From Aquirufa ecclesiirivi (GTDB taxonomy: Bacteria > Bacteroidota > Bacteroidia > Cytophagales > Spirosomataceae), in NCBI RefSeq assembly GCF_011250515.1, contig NZ_JAANOP010000005.1:2877-66876 (forward strand): DNA of 64,000 bases. The letters are read 5' to 3'. The position numbers were made by a program, and so were the translations under genes. The stretch's first letter is position 1. The number at the start of each line of letters is the position of its first letter. The notes under the pieces are model-generated. The model was given only the letters and a program-made list of their open reading frames with translations, was not told where the DNA came from and did no database searches. This document shows, one piece after another, positions 8,713 to 19,067 of the stretch.

Positions 8713-10494
8713 TTAAGATTCAAATACAGTTAAATTTTCCGTATCCAGTAATCGTTTATTTAATCCCAAAGCCTTAGGCACCTCATAGTGATAAAAGAAC
8801 TTCATGGTATGTAACTTATCCTGATAAAACTCCTTATCTAGTGCAGATGGGCTTTCTTCTAAAGCTTTACTAGCCACTGTTCCTTGCTTTAACCACTGCC
8901 ATGCTACCACAATTAGTCCGAACAATTCCATGTATAAAGTAGAATCAGCTAGGAATAATTCTGGTTTTCCCTCGGCCGCTATTTTTAGTTTATGCATCGT
9001 CACTTGACCTAATTTGGCCACTTCTTGCTCTAACTCTTCTGCATATCGCTGAATATTGGCTTGCTTTTTAGCCTCTTCAATATCTTTCTGAATCAAGTTT
9101 ACCAATAACTTTAAAGCCTTCCCTTGATTGGCTGGAATTTCTCTCCCCAATAAAGTTAAACCATGAATACCGGTAGTCCCTTCGTAAATGGACATAATCC
9201 GCACATCGCGAGCCATTTGTTCCAAAGGAAAGTCTTCGGTATATCCATAACCACCTAATACTTGAACTCCCTGATTTACCGCCTGCAATCCCATTTCGGC
9301 AGGATAAGTCTTCGCCACTGGCGTCATCAAATTCAATAAAGTATGGTAGTTTTCAGCTTCTTCTCCTGTTAAACATTTGGAATAATCTTCCCACATAAAA
9401 CTTTGGAATAACAATCCCATGGCTCCTTCTACGATGGTCTTCTGGAAATAAAGCATACGCTGAACATCCGGATGGTTTTTGATCAAAGTGGGTGGTGTTT
9501 CTGGGTCTTTATTACTCAACTTACGTCCTTGAGAGCGCTCATTGGCGTATTGTTTGGAGAAATGATAAGCCGCAGAAGCGATATAAGCGCCTCCCATACC
9601 TACTCCTAAACGAGCTTCATTCATCATTTGAAACATGTAGGATAGTCCTTTGTTCGGCTCTCCAACCAAATAACCAATGGAATCTCCTTTATCACCGAAA
9701 GATAAATGCAATGCCGGCGTTCCTTTTTGACCCATTTTATGGTAAAGTCCCAAAGAAGTCACTTCATTGGAAACCCAAGCTCCATTTTCTTTTCTGCGCT
9801 TGGGAACCACAAATAAGGAAATCCCCTTAGTTCCTTTCGGCGCTCCTTCTAATCGAGCTAATACCAAGTGAATAATGTTTTCTGAGAATTGATTATCTCC
9901 CCCAGAAATAAATATTTTTTGTCCTTTGATGGAAAAAGTCCCATTGCCTAAATCCTTGGCTTGGGTAGACACATCATTCAGTGAGCTACCTGCCTGTGGT
10001 TCGGTCAAACACATGGTTCCTGTCCATCGGCCATTTAACATATTTGGTACATATTCCGCTTTCAATTCCTCGGATCCGAAAGAAGCAATTAAGTGTGCTG
10101 CTCCATTGGTTAATCCCGTAAACATGACAATGGAATTACTCGCCGCGCCACGAATAAACTCATGGGCTCCTCCTACTGTACTAGGCAATTGCTGTCCCCC
10201 TTTTTCATACGAAAATGTGGCGCCTATCATTCCTGACTCCCCCATTTCTTTAACATAGGCCTCTGTAGATGGATGTACGTGTACCGTTCCATCAATCAAT
10301 TCAGCAGGATGCCTGTCGGTATCCACAAAATGAGGACGTAAATAGCGTTCAGCAATGGATTCCGCTGAGTCTAATACCATGTCGAACATGTCGGGTGTAT
10401 AATCCGCAAAATAAGGGTGTGAACATAAGGAACCGAAGTCCAACACTTCTTTTAAAATAAAGTCGAGATTCCGACGATCATATTCTTTTGCCAT
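8713..10494 (-). CDS. Acyl-CoA dehydrogenase with C-terminal extension domain
   Basis: A roughly 593-residue FAD flavoenzyme that would introduce the alpha-beta double bond in acyl-CoA. The order is an N-terminal ACAD domain, a middle domain with [11 protein letters not shown] and FISGGD (flavin and substrate contacts), and a C-terminal domain with [20 protein letters not shown]. The catalytic Glu is probably in [11 protein letters not shown], as in the larger FadE-like branch, and an ACAD_C-like tail follows. The ATG at 10494 (MAKEYDRR) is chosen over one at 10545 because the extra 17 residues are phenylalanine-rich and unlike the family, and a promoter-like pair lies at 10515-10546. It heads a two-gene unit with the M1 peptidase. 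Confidence 0.92.
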   Translation of the reverse strand: MAKEYDRRNLDFILKEVLDFGSLCSHPYFADYTPDMFDMVLDSAESIAERYLRPHFVDTDRHPAELIDGTVHVHPSTEAYVKEMGESGMIGATFSYEKGGQQLPSTVGGAHEFIRGAASNSIVMFTGLTNGAAHLIASFGSEELKAEYVPNMLNGRWTGTMCLTEPQAGSSLNDVSTQAKDLGNGTFSIKGQKIFISGGDNQFSENIIHLVLARLEGAPKGTKGISLFVVPKRRKENGAWVSNEVTSLGLYHKMGQKGTPALHLSFGDKGDSIGYLVGEPNKGLSYMFQMMNEARLGVGMGGAYIASAAYHFSKQYANERSQGRKLSNKDPETPPTLIKNHPDVQRMLYFQKTIVEGAMGLLFQSFMWEDYSKCLTGEEAENYHTLLNLMTPVAKTYPAEMGLQAVNQGVQVLGGYGYTEDFPLEQMARDVRIMSIYEGTTGIHGLTLLGREIPANQGKALKLLVNLIQKDIEEAKKQANIQRYAEELEQEVAKLGQVTMHKLKIAAEGKPELFLADSTLYMELFGLIVVAWQWLKQGTVASKALEESPSALDKEFYQDKLHTMKFFYHYEVPKALGLNKRLLDTENLTVFES

Positions 10495-10514
10495 ATAGTA
10501 ACACATTAGAAATT

Positions 10515-10546
10515 CAAAAATGCAGAAAAAAAATATATTATGCAAG
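10515..10546 (-). promoter_or_regulatory. Candidate promoter of the acyl-CoA dehydrogenase gene
   Basis: On the minus strand a CTTG (10543-10546) lies 20 bp before CATTTTTG (10515-10522), a near match to TTTG-N19-TAnnTTTG with one mismatch per box. It ends 20 bp before the ATG at 10494 and supports that start. Confidence 0.4.
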
Positions 10547-10636
10547 CATACTAGTTTGTGTTTCTATGAGTCAATTCTCCCGACCTGTATGGATTGCCGG
10601 AATAAAGGGTAAAATGAATTTAAAAACGGTTTATGA

Positions 10637-11698
10637 TTAATACACGGGTAAGGTCAATCCCACGTTGTACGGAATCCAAGCAGCAAGTCGGCAATCCCAC
10701 AATGGGGTATTTTGATGTCGCAATTTGTTGAAATCGATGTAACTAACCAGCTTTTGATACGATTCGGATGGAATCCCTTGATATCTATCTACGAACTTGC
10801 GTTCTTTCGATTTTCCAGCGACCATAAAATATCCTAAGACCTGCCGATCTGGCTTGTTTAAACAGGTCAAATTTCCGATGATTTGTGCGGGTATCTTATC
10901 AAAAATCCCACCGTCTAAGATGCGCTGATCTTCCTGGCGTTTCCAGTATTGATACGCCAATTTATCGACGTGGTAGACCTCCAGCTGTACATACCATTCA
11001 GTAAAATCATCATAGGGAATCGATTCCAAGGGCAAAGCTATTTCTCGTCCATCTAAAAAGGTATCTTCCATTAATATGGGTTGCGTATTTTGGGTTGCCT
11101 GCCAGCACTTATTGTAACAAATTGGTACTGGAGCCGGTGGCGGTGGAGGGCTAGGGCAAGTAGTTAAAAACTGAATGAGATCTTGGCGTTTAACAAAATA
11201 ATAATCTTCCGTTCCGCGGCTATCTTGAATACTGGCCTGCAATTTAAAATTCATGTCCTTCACCTTATCTGCATTTTGATAGGTGGATGTAAAAGTCTTT
11301 AGCCCAACAGGTACTGATAGTTGCTGCCAATTCGATGCAATTTCGAGTCCGTCTGCTGTCCTAATTTCTAAGCGATATTTCTTGCCAATCTGACCCTGAA
11401 ATGTCGCTGGTGTTTGATACATTCCTTTTTGCATCTCTTTTAACGAAATGACTGAGCCAGCTTCATCCACAATCCGTACAGCCGCACCGGGAATCGGCTG
11501 CCCCTGAAATTCGGTAGGATCAAATGGCGAGTAAGCAGAAGTATAATTTAAACGAACGGTATAAGGGCCTGCCAAATTTGATATCTCTCCATATACAACA
11601 AGGGCGTCACTCAAGTTTTTTGTCTTGAAATCTGTGATTTCCGTCTCACAAGAGAACAAACCCAATAAGCCCAAGAATACCAATAATCTCTTCATCAA
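10637..11698 (-). CDS. DUF4249-family outer-membrane lipoprotein
   Basis: A 353-residue protein with a lipoprotein signal (LLVFLGLLGLFSC, lipid cysteine about residue 17). The start of the mature part, ITDFKTKNLSDALVVYGEISN and then a PYTVRLNYTS segment, matches DUF4249, a family usually encoded beside TonB-dependent receptors in Bacteroidota. A proline-rich loop (CPSPPPPPAPVPICYNKC) with three cysteines near residues 180-200 is unusual. Its ATG overlaps the stop of the TonB receptor by 4 bases, so the two are translationally coupled and probably form one uptake pair, with this protein as surface partner. The molecular function of DUF4249 is unknown. Confidence 0.85.
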   Translation of the reverse strand: MMKRLLVFLGLLGLFSCETEITDFKTKNLSDALVVYGEISNLAGPYTVRLNYTSAYSPFDPTEFQGQPIPGAAVRIVDEAGSVISLKEMQKGMYQTPATFQGQIGKKYRLEIRTADGLEIASNWQQLSVPVGLKTFTSTYQNADKVKDMNFKLQASIQDSRGTEDYYFVKRQDLIQFLTTCPSPPPPPAPVPICYNKCWQATQNTQPILMEDTFLDGREIALPLESIPYDDFTEWYVQLEVYHVDKLAYQYWKRQEDQRILDGGIFDKIPAQIIGNLTCLNKPDRQVLGYFMVAGKSKERKFVDRYQGIPSESYQKLVSYIDFNKLRHQNTPLWDCRLAAWIPYNVGLTLPVY

Positions 11699-14184
11699 AA
11701 TTTAAAATTATAAGTCAGGGACGGAATTGCTGCACCCAACACGGATAATTGATAGGTGCGCGCTTGGTTTATCAAACCTGTGGATGACCTAAAAAAAATC
11801 GAATAGGCGTTTTCTCGGGCTAACAGGTTATAGATGGAAAAATTCCAACTACCCTGCCATCGTTTACCTTCCTTCGGCTCAATCGTAAACCCAATATCCA
11901 AACGCATATAATAAGGAATTCGCTCTTGGTTACGCAAGGTGAAACTTGGACTCGAATATCCATCCAACAAGGGCTGAATGGTTGTATTCGTCAAATAGGA
12001 ATTACCATTGGAGGATGGAGCCAAGCCCGGCCGAGGAAAAATTCCACTCGCATATCCATAATCAAATAAATCATTGAACGCATATACCTTATAGCGGGCG
12101 TTCGGATAGGTTATCGGCCGGCCGGAAGTATAAGTAAAATTCGCATTAAAAGAGATTCGTTTGGATAAACGATTATTCAACACAAATTTAAAATTGTGCG
12201 GCATATCAAAGTTGGCCGGAAACTCCTTCCCGAAATTGGCTGCCATTTGATTTTCATTGGCTTCAATCAACCGAAACGAGCGTGCATAGGTATAGGAAAT
12301 CCAACCTGTCAAACGTTTTCCCCGTGCCTTTTTCAAAAAAAACTCAGCCCCATAGGCTCGGCCTTCCCCAACCAATAATTCTGTCTCCACCGTTGGATTC
12401 AAATAAATAGCGGCCCCATCGATGTAATCAATAACATGAGATAAACGCTTGTAATATACTTCTGCCGATGCCTCGAAAATGGCATTTTGTGCATTGCTAA
12501 AATTCCTAAAAATCCCGATTGAATATTGATCAGCTACTTGTTGGGGTAAATAGGGATTTGAATTCTTCCAAATATCCACAGGCGACACTGCCATGGTATT
12601 GGACAATAAATGCATAAACTGCTGCATGCGGTTAAAGCCCATTTTGATGGATGTATTGGTGTCCAATTTTATGGCTAATGACAATCGTGGTTCAAAGCCT
12701 CCATAAGATTGAATCACATCACCAGATTGAAAGCTTAACGTGTCTGAAATTGTGTTGATGGCACGGGGTAATCCTGGTTTATAGCGATAAAACTGCTGTG
12801 GACCGCGTAATTGATAATAAGCATACCTTAAGCCAACATCCAGGCTGAAGCGCTTATTAATCTGCAGGTTATGCCCAAGGTATACAGACATTTCGCGCGA
12901 ATATTCCGCTTGCATGGGAAAAGTATTCACGGCAGAATTTATTGTACTTGGCTGAAAAGTCCCAGCATCATTACGGTAAGCTGTATATTCTACTCCAAGA
13001 TCACTCCTTCCCCACTTTTTCAAATCAAGGCTGAGGTCTTCACGCAGAGTTTTTTGAGCAATCGACGGTCGCCAAATAAACTCATAGCCCGATTTCAAGC
13101 CCTCAATACCATAAGCGTATTCACTCGCAAAGGCAGTGAAATGATGTGACCAATTTCGCCATAGAGCAAAGTGTTGAAAGCTTAAGGTCTTGGTTTGCCA
13201 AGCATACAAAGTATCTGCTGCAAATTTGAACCCGTCATTACTCACATAAGTAGATAAGGAAAAGCGTTGGTTATTACCGATGCGGTGGGTTAATTTGACA
13301 TTGACATCATAAAAATTAGCTCTACTTTTTTGAAGTGCTGGATTGGGAAAATAACCCAAATAAAAATCTGAAAGCGACCCACGGGCACCCAAAATCAAGG
13401 ACGTTTTCCCCTTACTCAATGGCCCATCTACTAGCAGCCGACTGGAAATGGGACTAATTCCCCCTTGAATTTGCCATTTATCAAAATCACCTTCTTTCAT
13501 GCGCACATCTAACACGGAAGAAGCACGACCTCCATACTTACTTGGAATACCTCCTTTGTACAAACTCAAATCTTGCACCAAGTCGGCATTAAAACTCGTA
13601 AAAAAACCAAATAAATGGGAAGTATTAAACAGCGGCACTCCATCTAGCAAGACCAAATTTTGATCCACATTACCACCTCGCACGTTAAAACCAGAAGCTC
13701 CCTCTCCAACGGTCGAGACACCTGGAAGCAACATGATGCTTCGAATCACATCTGCCTCTCCCATCAAATTGGGCAATTTTTTCAGCGTCTTACTGGTCAT
13801 CTTTTCCACCCCCATCAAGGTTCTGCTCACATTGGCATCAGACTTCTCCTCCGATATGACCACTTCATCTAACATTTGTTCCGACTTCTCTAAATAAACC
13901 GAAATTCGTATATTTTCTTTTAGGTCAATTTTAGCTGTTTTATATTTATACCCAAGGCTGCGAAAAACGGCTCCGTAGGAACGAGAGGGAAGTGATAATG
14001 AAAAATGTCCAGAAGAATCTGTTCTTGCTCCAATTGTAAGACCGGAAAAAAAGATAGAAGCCCCTTCGATAGGAGTCTTTGTTTCGTTATCTTGGATCGT
14101 TCCTGAAAATATGAAATTCCCATTTTTTTGACCCAAGGTGGCGAAGGATAATAGAAAACAATACACCAGTAATACCTGTTTCAT
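11695..14184 (-). CDS. TonB-dependent outer-membrane receptor with carboxypeptidase-regulatory-like domain
   Basis: An 829-residue receptor: signal peptide (MKQVLLVYCFLLSFATLG), a carboxypeptidase-like domain (FSGTIQDNETKTPIEGASIFF), a plug domain (DVIRSIMLLPGVSTVGEGAS ... FNVRGGNVDQNLVLLDGVPL) and a 22-strand-type barrel ending in the aromatic TYNFKF. The ATG at 14184 overlaps the stop of the upstream heme-VCBS gene (ATGA), and it removes 15 unlikely residues given by an ATG at 14229. It is not a SusC: it lacks the SusC-type length and pairs with DUF4249 instead of SusD. It imports an unknown substrate using energy from TonB-ExbBD, whose genes are not here. It is the sixth of seven genes in uptake locus 1. 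Confidence 0.9.
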   Translation of the reverse strand: MKQVLLVYCFLLSFATLGQKNGNFIFSGTIQDNETKTPIEGASIFFSGLTIGARTDSSGHFSLSLPSRSYGAVFRSLGYKYKTAKIDLKENIRISVYLEKSEQMLDEVVISEEKSDANVSRTLMGVEKMTSKTLKKLPNLMGEADVIRSIMLLPGVSTVGEGASGFNVRGGNVDQNLVLLDGVPLFNTSHLFGFFTSFNADLVQDLSLYKGGIPSKYGGRASSVLDVRMKEGDFDKWQIQGGISPISSRLLVDGPLSKGKTSLILGARGSLSDFYLGYFPNPALQKSRANFYDVNVKLTHRIGNNQRFSLSTYVSNDGFKFAADTLYAWQTKTLSFQHFALWRNWSHHFTAFASEYAYGIEGLKSGYEFIWRPSIAQKTLREDLSLDLKKWGRSDLGVEYTAYRNDAGTFQPSTINSAVNTFPMQAEYSREMSVYLGHNLQINKRFSLDVGLRYAYYQLRGPQQFYRYKPGLPRAINTISDTLSFQSGDVIQSYGGFEPRLSLAIKLDTNTSIKMGFNRMQQFMHLLSNTMAVSPVDIWKNSNPYLPQQVADQYSIGIFRNFSNAQNAIFEASAEVYYKRLSHVIDYIDGAAIYLNPTVETELLVGEGRAYGAEFFLKKARGKRLTGWISYTYARSFRLIEANENQMAANFGKEFPANFDMPHNFKFVLNNRLSKRISFNANFTYTSGRPITYPNARYKVYAFNDLFDYGYASGIFPRPGLAPSSNGNSYLTNTTIQPLLDGYSSPSFTLRNQERIPYYMRLDIGFTIEPKEGKRWQGSWNFSIYNLLARENAYSIFFRSSTGLINQARTYQLSVLGAAIPSLTYNFKF

Positions 14185-15734
14185 CGCTTCTGATTTCGTA
14201 AAATCAAAACTCCTTTTGCTTGTTTCCAAGCAGGGTCAAAACTTCCTTCTGGGAATTTTGCGACGGCATGACTGCCTAAAGCGATATCCACGTCTCCATC
14301 CCCGTCTAGATCACCTACATCCATCACCGACCAGCGACCAAGATGCTGTATAGGTAAACTCTTTGTCTGGAAAGTATTTCCCATATTTTCCAAATACAAA
14401 AATCCTTCTTCGCTTCGCTTCTGAACATCCGGAAAAAGAGCAATAGAAACTAAATCTTGATCTCCATCCATATCAAAATCAGAGGCCAGTACTTTCGTGG
14501 CGCCATTTTGAGGAAAAAATGCGCTCTGTTTAAACTGATAATTTCCTTGATTCCTGAATACATATATACCATGATAAGGCTTCAAAACCGTTGAAAAATC
14601 TGCATTGTCTCCAGCTGTACATACAATATCCCAATCTCCATCTTGATCCAAATCCGCGATATCAAAAGAACTAGTTCCATAAATAGGAGGAAAACGCAAT
14701 AGGATTTTACGACGAAACTGTAGCTTACCTTGGTTCAAATACAGGATTATACGCTCATCTCCTTGAGCAAACAAAGCCAACAAATCTTGTTTCCCGTCTT
14801 GGTTAAAATCTTTTATAATAACTCGAGTAGCCCCAGTTTGCGCCTCCACTACTTGTTGCGCCCAAGCCCCTGTTTTCCCTTTTTTCCAAATGGACAAGCC
14901 CCCCACTTGAAAGCCAAATTCACAAGACACCAACTCCTCTTCAGAATCTTCATCCATATTGGCAGCACTCACTTGCAATGGCCTATTTAAGTTTATCAAA
15001 TCCTGTTGATTGACCAGCGATTTGTTGGAAGCCAATGTCACCAATTGGCTTACACCATTCACATCGGGATTCGCCTGGGTGGTTGTACCAATGTAGGTGA
15101 AACGGTATTTTCCAGCACTCCCATCCACATGAGTTAGTGCATTTTGATCTTTCCATTGTTGGATGGCTTTCCCTTGCTTGTCTAAGAGCCAAATGATACG
15201 GTTCGATTGGTCTCCTGCGATAATCTGTCGATGAGCCTCATCTATTTTTATTGCTGTATAATTAGGGAAAGTTCCTCCTTCCAATTTTACAGGTAAATCT
15301 TCTACGGTAAACAGGTTTTTAAGTGGTGTAACTGGATTAGGTTTTGTTTCAGGAAATTTAGCTGTAGATTCCGCTAAATAGTAAGCCTTTATCTTATCCC
15401 AATCTTCGTCGGAAATGAGCGCTTGGGGAGATTTTAAAATAGCATAATCTGATAAAGGTTTCTGCAATTGATCTATTTCTTTCTGAACCCCCATAAGTGT
15501 TCCCATGTAGGGCAAAGTACTGTATTTCCAGACATTGTTGGGTAATACATCAGGACTTGGCAATGCATGGCAAGTAGCACAATGTTTTTGGGCTAATGCC
15601 TTACCTTCGGCCACTTGTGTATCTTGACAACTCCAAGTAAAAAATGAAATATACAAGAATATTAACCCAAGCAATAACCTAAACCCACTGGGAAAAATCC
15701 GAAAAACGAGAAGCTTCTTTTGGTTTAGCCCCAT
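14181..15734 (-). CDS. Monoheme c-type cytochrome-like lipoprotein with VCBS/FG-GAP repeats
   Basis: A 517-residue protein. A long N-terminal hydrophobic segment ends in a possible lipobox (FFTWSC, C36). A heme c attachment motif CATCH is at 52-56, followed by a short cytochrome-like region. From about residue 120 there is a beta-propeller-like region with FG-GAP/VCBS motifs such as DFNQDGKQDLL, DLDQDGDWDIV, DFDMDGDQDLV and DLDGDGDVDIA, which fit calcium-binding loops. It is a paralogue of the gene at 48472-49950, with the same order of domains and a matching C-terminal motif. It is placed between ASPIC proteins and a TonB receptor, so a surface redox or electron-transfer role is possible but unproven. 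It overlaps the next gene by 4 bases. Confidence 0.8.
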   Translation of the reverse strand: MGLNQKKLLVFRIFPSGFRLLLGLIFLYISFFTWSCQDTQVAEGKALAQKHCATCHALPSPDVLPNNVWKYSTLPYMGTLMGVQKEIDQLQKPLSDYAILKSPQALISDEDWDKIKAYYLAESTAKFPETKPNPVTPLKNLFTVEDLPVKLEGGTFPNYTAIKIDEAHRQIIAGDQSNRIIWLLDKQGKAIQQWKDQNALTHVDGSAGKYRFTYIGTTTQANPDVNGVSQLVTLASNKSLVNQQDLINLNRPLQVSAANMDEDSEEELVSCEFGFQVGGLSIWKKGKTGAWAQQVVEAQTGATRVIIKDFNQDGKQDLLALFAQGDERIILYLNQGKLQFRRKILLRFPPIYGTSSFDIADLDQDGDWDIVCTAGDNADFSTVLKPYHGIYVFRNQGNYQFKQSAFFPQNGATKVLASDFDMDGDQDLVSIALFPDVQKRSEEGFLYLENMGNTFQTKSLPIQHLGRWSVMDVGDLDGDGDVDIALGSHAVAKFPEGSFDPAWKQAKGVLILRNQKR

Positions 15735-15737
15735 AGC

Positions 15738-18700
15738 TTATTTCAGCTTTTTGAATATTTGCAATTGGTCGTTATTCCTACTCACTAAATATAAAAGTCC
15801 CTTCACCGTTTTGATTGGCTTGATATCTCGTATGTCGCCCTCTAAGAGTAAACCTGTATCGGTTGGAACCAAGGCTTTAAAATCTCCTCGACCATTTCCG
15901 GCCAAAATCAGTCCAAAGAATGCGTCATATCGAGCCTGATACATGGATGCTCCATTAAAATTTCCACCTATAATCACATCTAAATTCCCATCCTGATTCA
16001 CATCCTCGGTCTTGATCACCATGATTTTGGATACTTGGGCCAGGCTTGGCAAATCTTTTCTTTTAAACTTACCTCCCCCTAGATTTTCCACGTAAATGGA
16101 TTCAAAGGTATTAATTCGTTTTTCGAGAGCTCCTTCCAGCTCCTCCTTTTCAAATAGTTCATCAATGCTTAAACCCGCAAATTTCTTATAATCTGTAAAG
16201 CGTTTATTGATGATGCTTGGAATCTGTTTCCCCATTTCATCTTTACTGTTGATCGGATACCAGGTATCTTTTCCAGCTCGGTTATAGGAAACAATATGTT
16301 CTTTGGTTTCATTATGGTCTATATCCTTAATCAACATCTTCAGCTCTCCACCCGGATCACGTCGTAGCTTGGAATTGGTTCCCAAATTACCCACCACTAA
16401 ATCCATATCACCATCTTTGTCGAAATCTCCCACACTTAATCCTCCCCAGAAGCCTGTCAAATCCGACAATTCATTTTCCTTCAATGTCAGTTTTCCGCGG
16501 TCATAATAAAACATTTTGATCGGCATCCAATCTCCGATGACCACCAAATCTTGATCCCGGTCATTGTCTAAGTCAACCCACACGGCTTCACTAATCATCC
16601 CTGCTTCACGTAATTCTGGAGCTAGTTGCTGAGTTTTGTCTGCAAATTTTCCCTTTCCATCGTTGATTAATAAATAGGATTTAGGAGAAAGCCCATATTG
16701 ATAAGCCAATACCCGCCCACCTACAAACAAGTCTATATCTCCATCTCGGTCAAAGTCGATAGGTCGAACAACCGATTTATTATCATACATAGGAGGCAAA
16801 GCCTTTGTATTTCGCGTAAAGTTCCCCTTACCGTCATTGATGTACAAACGATCAAATTGCTCAGGCATGTTGTCATAAAACTCATTACCCCCACTAACCA
16901 CGTACAAATCTTGGTCTTTGTCTCCATCCGCATCAAAAAACAAGGCATCCACATCCTCTTGCAAAGAATCTGCTAAAAAGGCTGTTTGTTTTGAAAGCAC
17001 AAATCCTGTACTTTTTTGAAGGAACAATTGTCCCGCTTGGTATTTGGCACCTCCTACATAAAAGTCCTCTAATCCATCCCCATTGACATCACCAAGGGCT
17101 AATTTAGGTCCCTCGATGGAGACTTTGAAAGGAATCAATAATTCACGGTTAAAGTCGAAATAGGTATTTTCTTGATGCTTGTAAGGAATATTCATAACCT
17201 TACTCAGCTCTTCAAAAAGGGGCTTAGGCTTGGTCACAAATGAAAAATCTTTTACCCAGGTAGTCGCATTTTTTTGTTCGACTGTCAAGGTCGTATTAAT
17301 GCTAGGCTTGGTCAAGATTTGCATTTTTTCGTTCTCCCAAATGACCAATACCGAGTCTATTTGAGTTTGTTTTCCTATTCCAAACAACAGACTTGGCTCC
17401 ACTGAACTCATGAATCCTCGAGTGGGCACTAACTGTTGTAATTGCTGCCCGTCCTTGGTCTTTAGAATAACTTTAGCTCCTACCCCAAAAGTGTTTTTAT
17501 CTGAGCCCTTGAATTTAATTTTGATGTAATTATTCTTTAATAATTGTCGGGCATTATTTTGATAAATTCCTGCAGCCTCATTCAAGTTATTGGTGATTAA
17601 ATCCAAATCGCCATCATTATCTAAATCCGCATAGGAACTACCATTGGAAATACTAGCTGCTTCAAATCCCCAAGCGGTAGATTTATCCTTAAAACGTAAA
17701 TCTTTAGAACCTTGGAAAAGGTAATTATGCCACTTTCCGCTGGGCATTAAATCGATGGCCTTTTGATCCAACTGATGTGAAGTGGGTAAGCCATAATGCA
17801 AAGAATCTCCAATAACAAATTTGAGATAATCTAAGTCATTCGGTCTGCGTAAAATACCATTGGAAACAAAGATGTCTTTGATGCCATCTCCATCGTAATC
17901 GGCCATCAAAGTACTCCAAGACCAGTCGGTGGCAGCTACCCCCGAAGAAACAGCCACATCACTAAATTTCTCCCCACCCATGTTCAGCTGTAAGCAGTTG
18001 CGACTATACTGATTGAAATAGCCAAATTGTAATTTGTATAAATAAATATCTAATGGGTCTTCTCCTACAGATGATTTTTCTACTTTTTCGTCTTCTGGGT
18101 ACATATCCAGCGTCATAATATCTTGGTATCCGTCGTTGTTGATATCCGCAATATCAGATCCCATAGAAAAACGACTTAAATGCTTAAAATGCTCTTTGAT
18201 ACCCTCATGAAAAGTACCATTTTTCTGGTTGATGTAGTAGTAATCATCTTCATGAAAATCATTACTTACATAGATATCCATCCAACCATCATTATTCAAA
18301 TCAGCCACTGATATTCCTAAACCATAGCCCATAGCGGCTTGGTAAATTCCTGCTTCTTTGGACACATCCACAAAACGCCCACCATCATTTCGGTATAAAT
18401 AATCCCCCGCCTCATTGTCTTTCAGCATACGGGTATTGACACGGTCATAAGAACGTGTATTATGAACGGCATGATTCAATAAATAACAATCCAGATCCCC
18501 ATCTTTGTCATAATCGAAAAAAGCAGCTTGCGTAGAAAAGCCTGTGAAATCCAAACCAAACTGACTCGCTTTTTCCGTAAATGTTAGGTCTCCATTATTG
18601 ATGTACAATTCATTGGAACCTTCCATTCCTTTGAAATTACCTACGGCACAAACATAAATATCCAGCAAACCATCACCATTCACATCGGCCATGCTGACAC

Positions 18701-19067
18701 CCGTTTTCCAATCCGAAAACCCTTCGATACCTGCCTTTTGAGAGATATCCTCAAACTGCATGTTGCCTTTGTTCAAATACAATTTACTTTTTCCTTGATT
18801 TGATACAAAAAACAGATCCACCAATCCATCATTATTGATGTCGCCAGATGCCACACCACCTCCATTATAAAAATAGAGGTAATCTAAAATATTAAAATCT
18901 TTGGTTTCTGTAATTTGATTGGTGAAGTTGATGTTGGTTTGACTAGGTTCCAATTTCTCAAACAAGACCACATCGGAATCATTCGTCCGACAAGCGAACA
19001 AGATACAAGATAAAAAAAGGGCTACTAAGGCTTTATTCACTACTTTCATGTATAAAAAACAGGTCAT
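15738..19067 (-). CDS. Large VCBS/FG-GAP and ASPIC/UnbV lipoprotein (CRTAC1-like)
   Basis: A 1,109-residue lipoprotein with lipobox FLSCILFAC. FG-GAP/VCBS motifs such as DINNDGLVDLFF, DVNGDGLLDIYV and DLNNDGWMDIYV fill the N-terminal half. An ASPIC/UnbV domain (PTRGFMSSVEPSLLFGIG, then IDSVLVIWEN) is centred near residue 547, and a second set of repeats follows. Each repeat carries a DxDxDG-type calcium loop. The ATG at 19067 overlaps the upstream stop by 4 bases, as elsewhere in this cluster; an ATG at 19049 gives a more standard lipoprotein signal (MKVVNKALVALFLSC), so the start is not settled. It resembles the gene before it. Function unknown; surface-exposed binding or adhesion is inferred. 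Confidence 0.88.
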   Translation of the reverse strand: MTCFLYMKVVNKALVALFLSCILFACRTNDSDVVLFEKLEPSQTNINFTNQITETKDFNILDYLYFYNGGGVASGDINNDGLVDLFFVSNQGKSKLYLNKGNMQFEDISQKAGIEGFSDWKTGVSMADVNGDGLLDIYVCAVGNFKGMEGSNELYINNGDLTFTEKASQFGLDFTGFSTQAAFFDYDKDGDLDCYLLNHAVHNTRSYDRVNTRMLKDNEAGDYLYRNDGGRFVDVSKEAGIYQAAMGYGLGISVADLNNDGWMDIYVSNDFHEDDYYYINQKNGTFHEGIKEHFKHLSRFSMGSDIADINNDGYQDIMTLDMYPEDEKVEKSSVGEDPLDIYLYKLQFGYFNQYSRNCLQLNMGGEKFSDVAVSSGVAATDWSWSTLMADYDGDGIKDIFVSNGILRRPNDLDYLKFVIGDSLHYGLPTSHQLDQKAIDLMPSGKWHNYLFQGSKDLRFKDKSTAWGFEAASISNGSSYADLDNDGDLDLITNNLNEAAGIYQNNARQLLKNNYIKIKFKGSDKNTFGVGAKVILKTKDGQQLQQLVPTRGFMSSVEPSLLFGIGKQTQIDSVLVIWENEKMQILTKPSINTTLTVEQKNATTWVKDFSFVTKPKPLFEELSKVMNIPYKHQENTYFDFNRELLIPFKVSIEGPKLALGDVNGDGLEDFYVGGAKYQAGQLFLQKSTGFVLSKQTAFLADSLQEDVDALFFDADGDKDQDLYVVSGGNEFYDNMPEQFDRLYINDGKGNFTRNTKALPPMYDNKSVVRPIDFDRDGDIDLFVGGRVLAYQYGLSPKSYLLINDGKGKFADKTQQLAPELREAGMISEAVWVDLDNDRDQDLVVIGDWMPIKMFYYDRGKLTLKENELSDLTGFWGGLSVGDFDKDGDMDLVVGNLGTNSKLRRDPGGELKMLIKDIDHNETKEHIVSYNRAGKDTWYPINSKDEMGKQIPSIINKRFTDYKKFAGLSIDELFEKEELEGALEKRINTFESIYVENLGGGKFKRKDLPSLAQVSKIMVIKTEDVNQDGNLDVIIGGNFNGASMYQARYDAFFGLILAGNGRGDFKALVPTDTGLLLEGDIRDIKPIKTVKGLLYLVSRNNDQLQIFKKLK

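Noticed and set aside
10495-10545. Longer N-terminus for the acyl-CoA dehydrogenase
   Set aside because: The extra residues are Phe-rich and unlike the family, and the promoter-like boxes overlap this segment.
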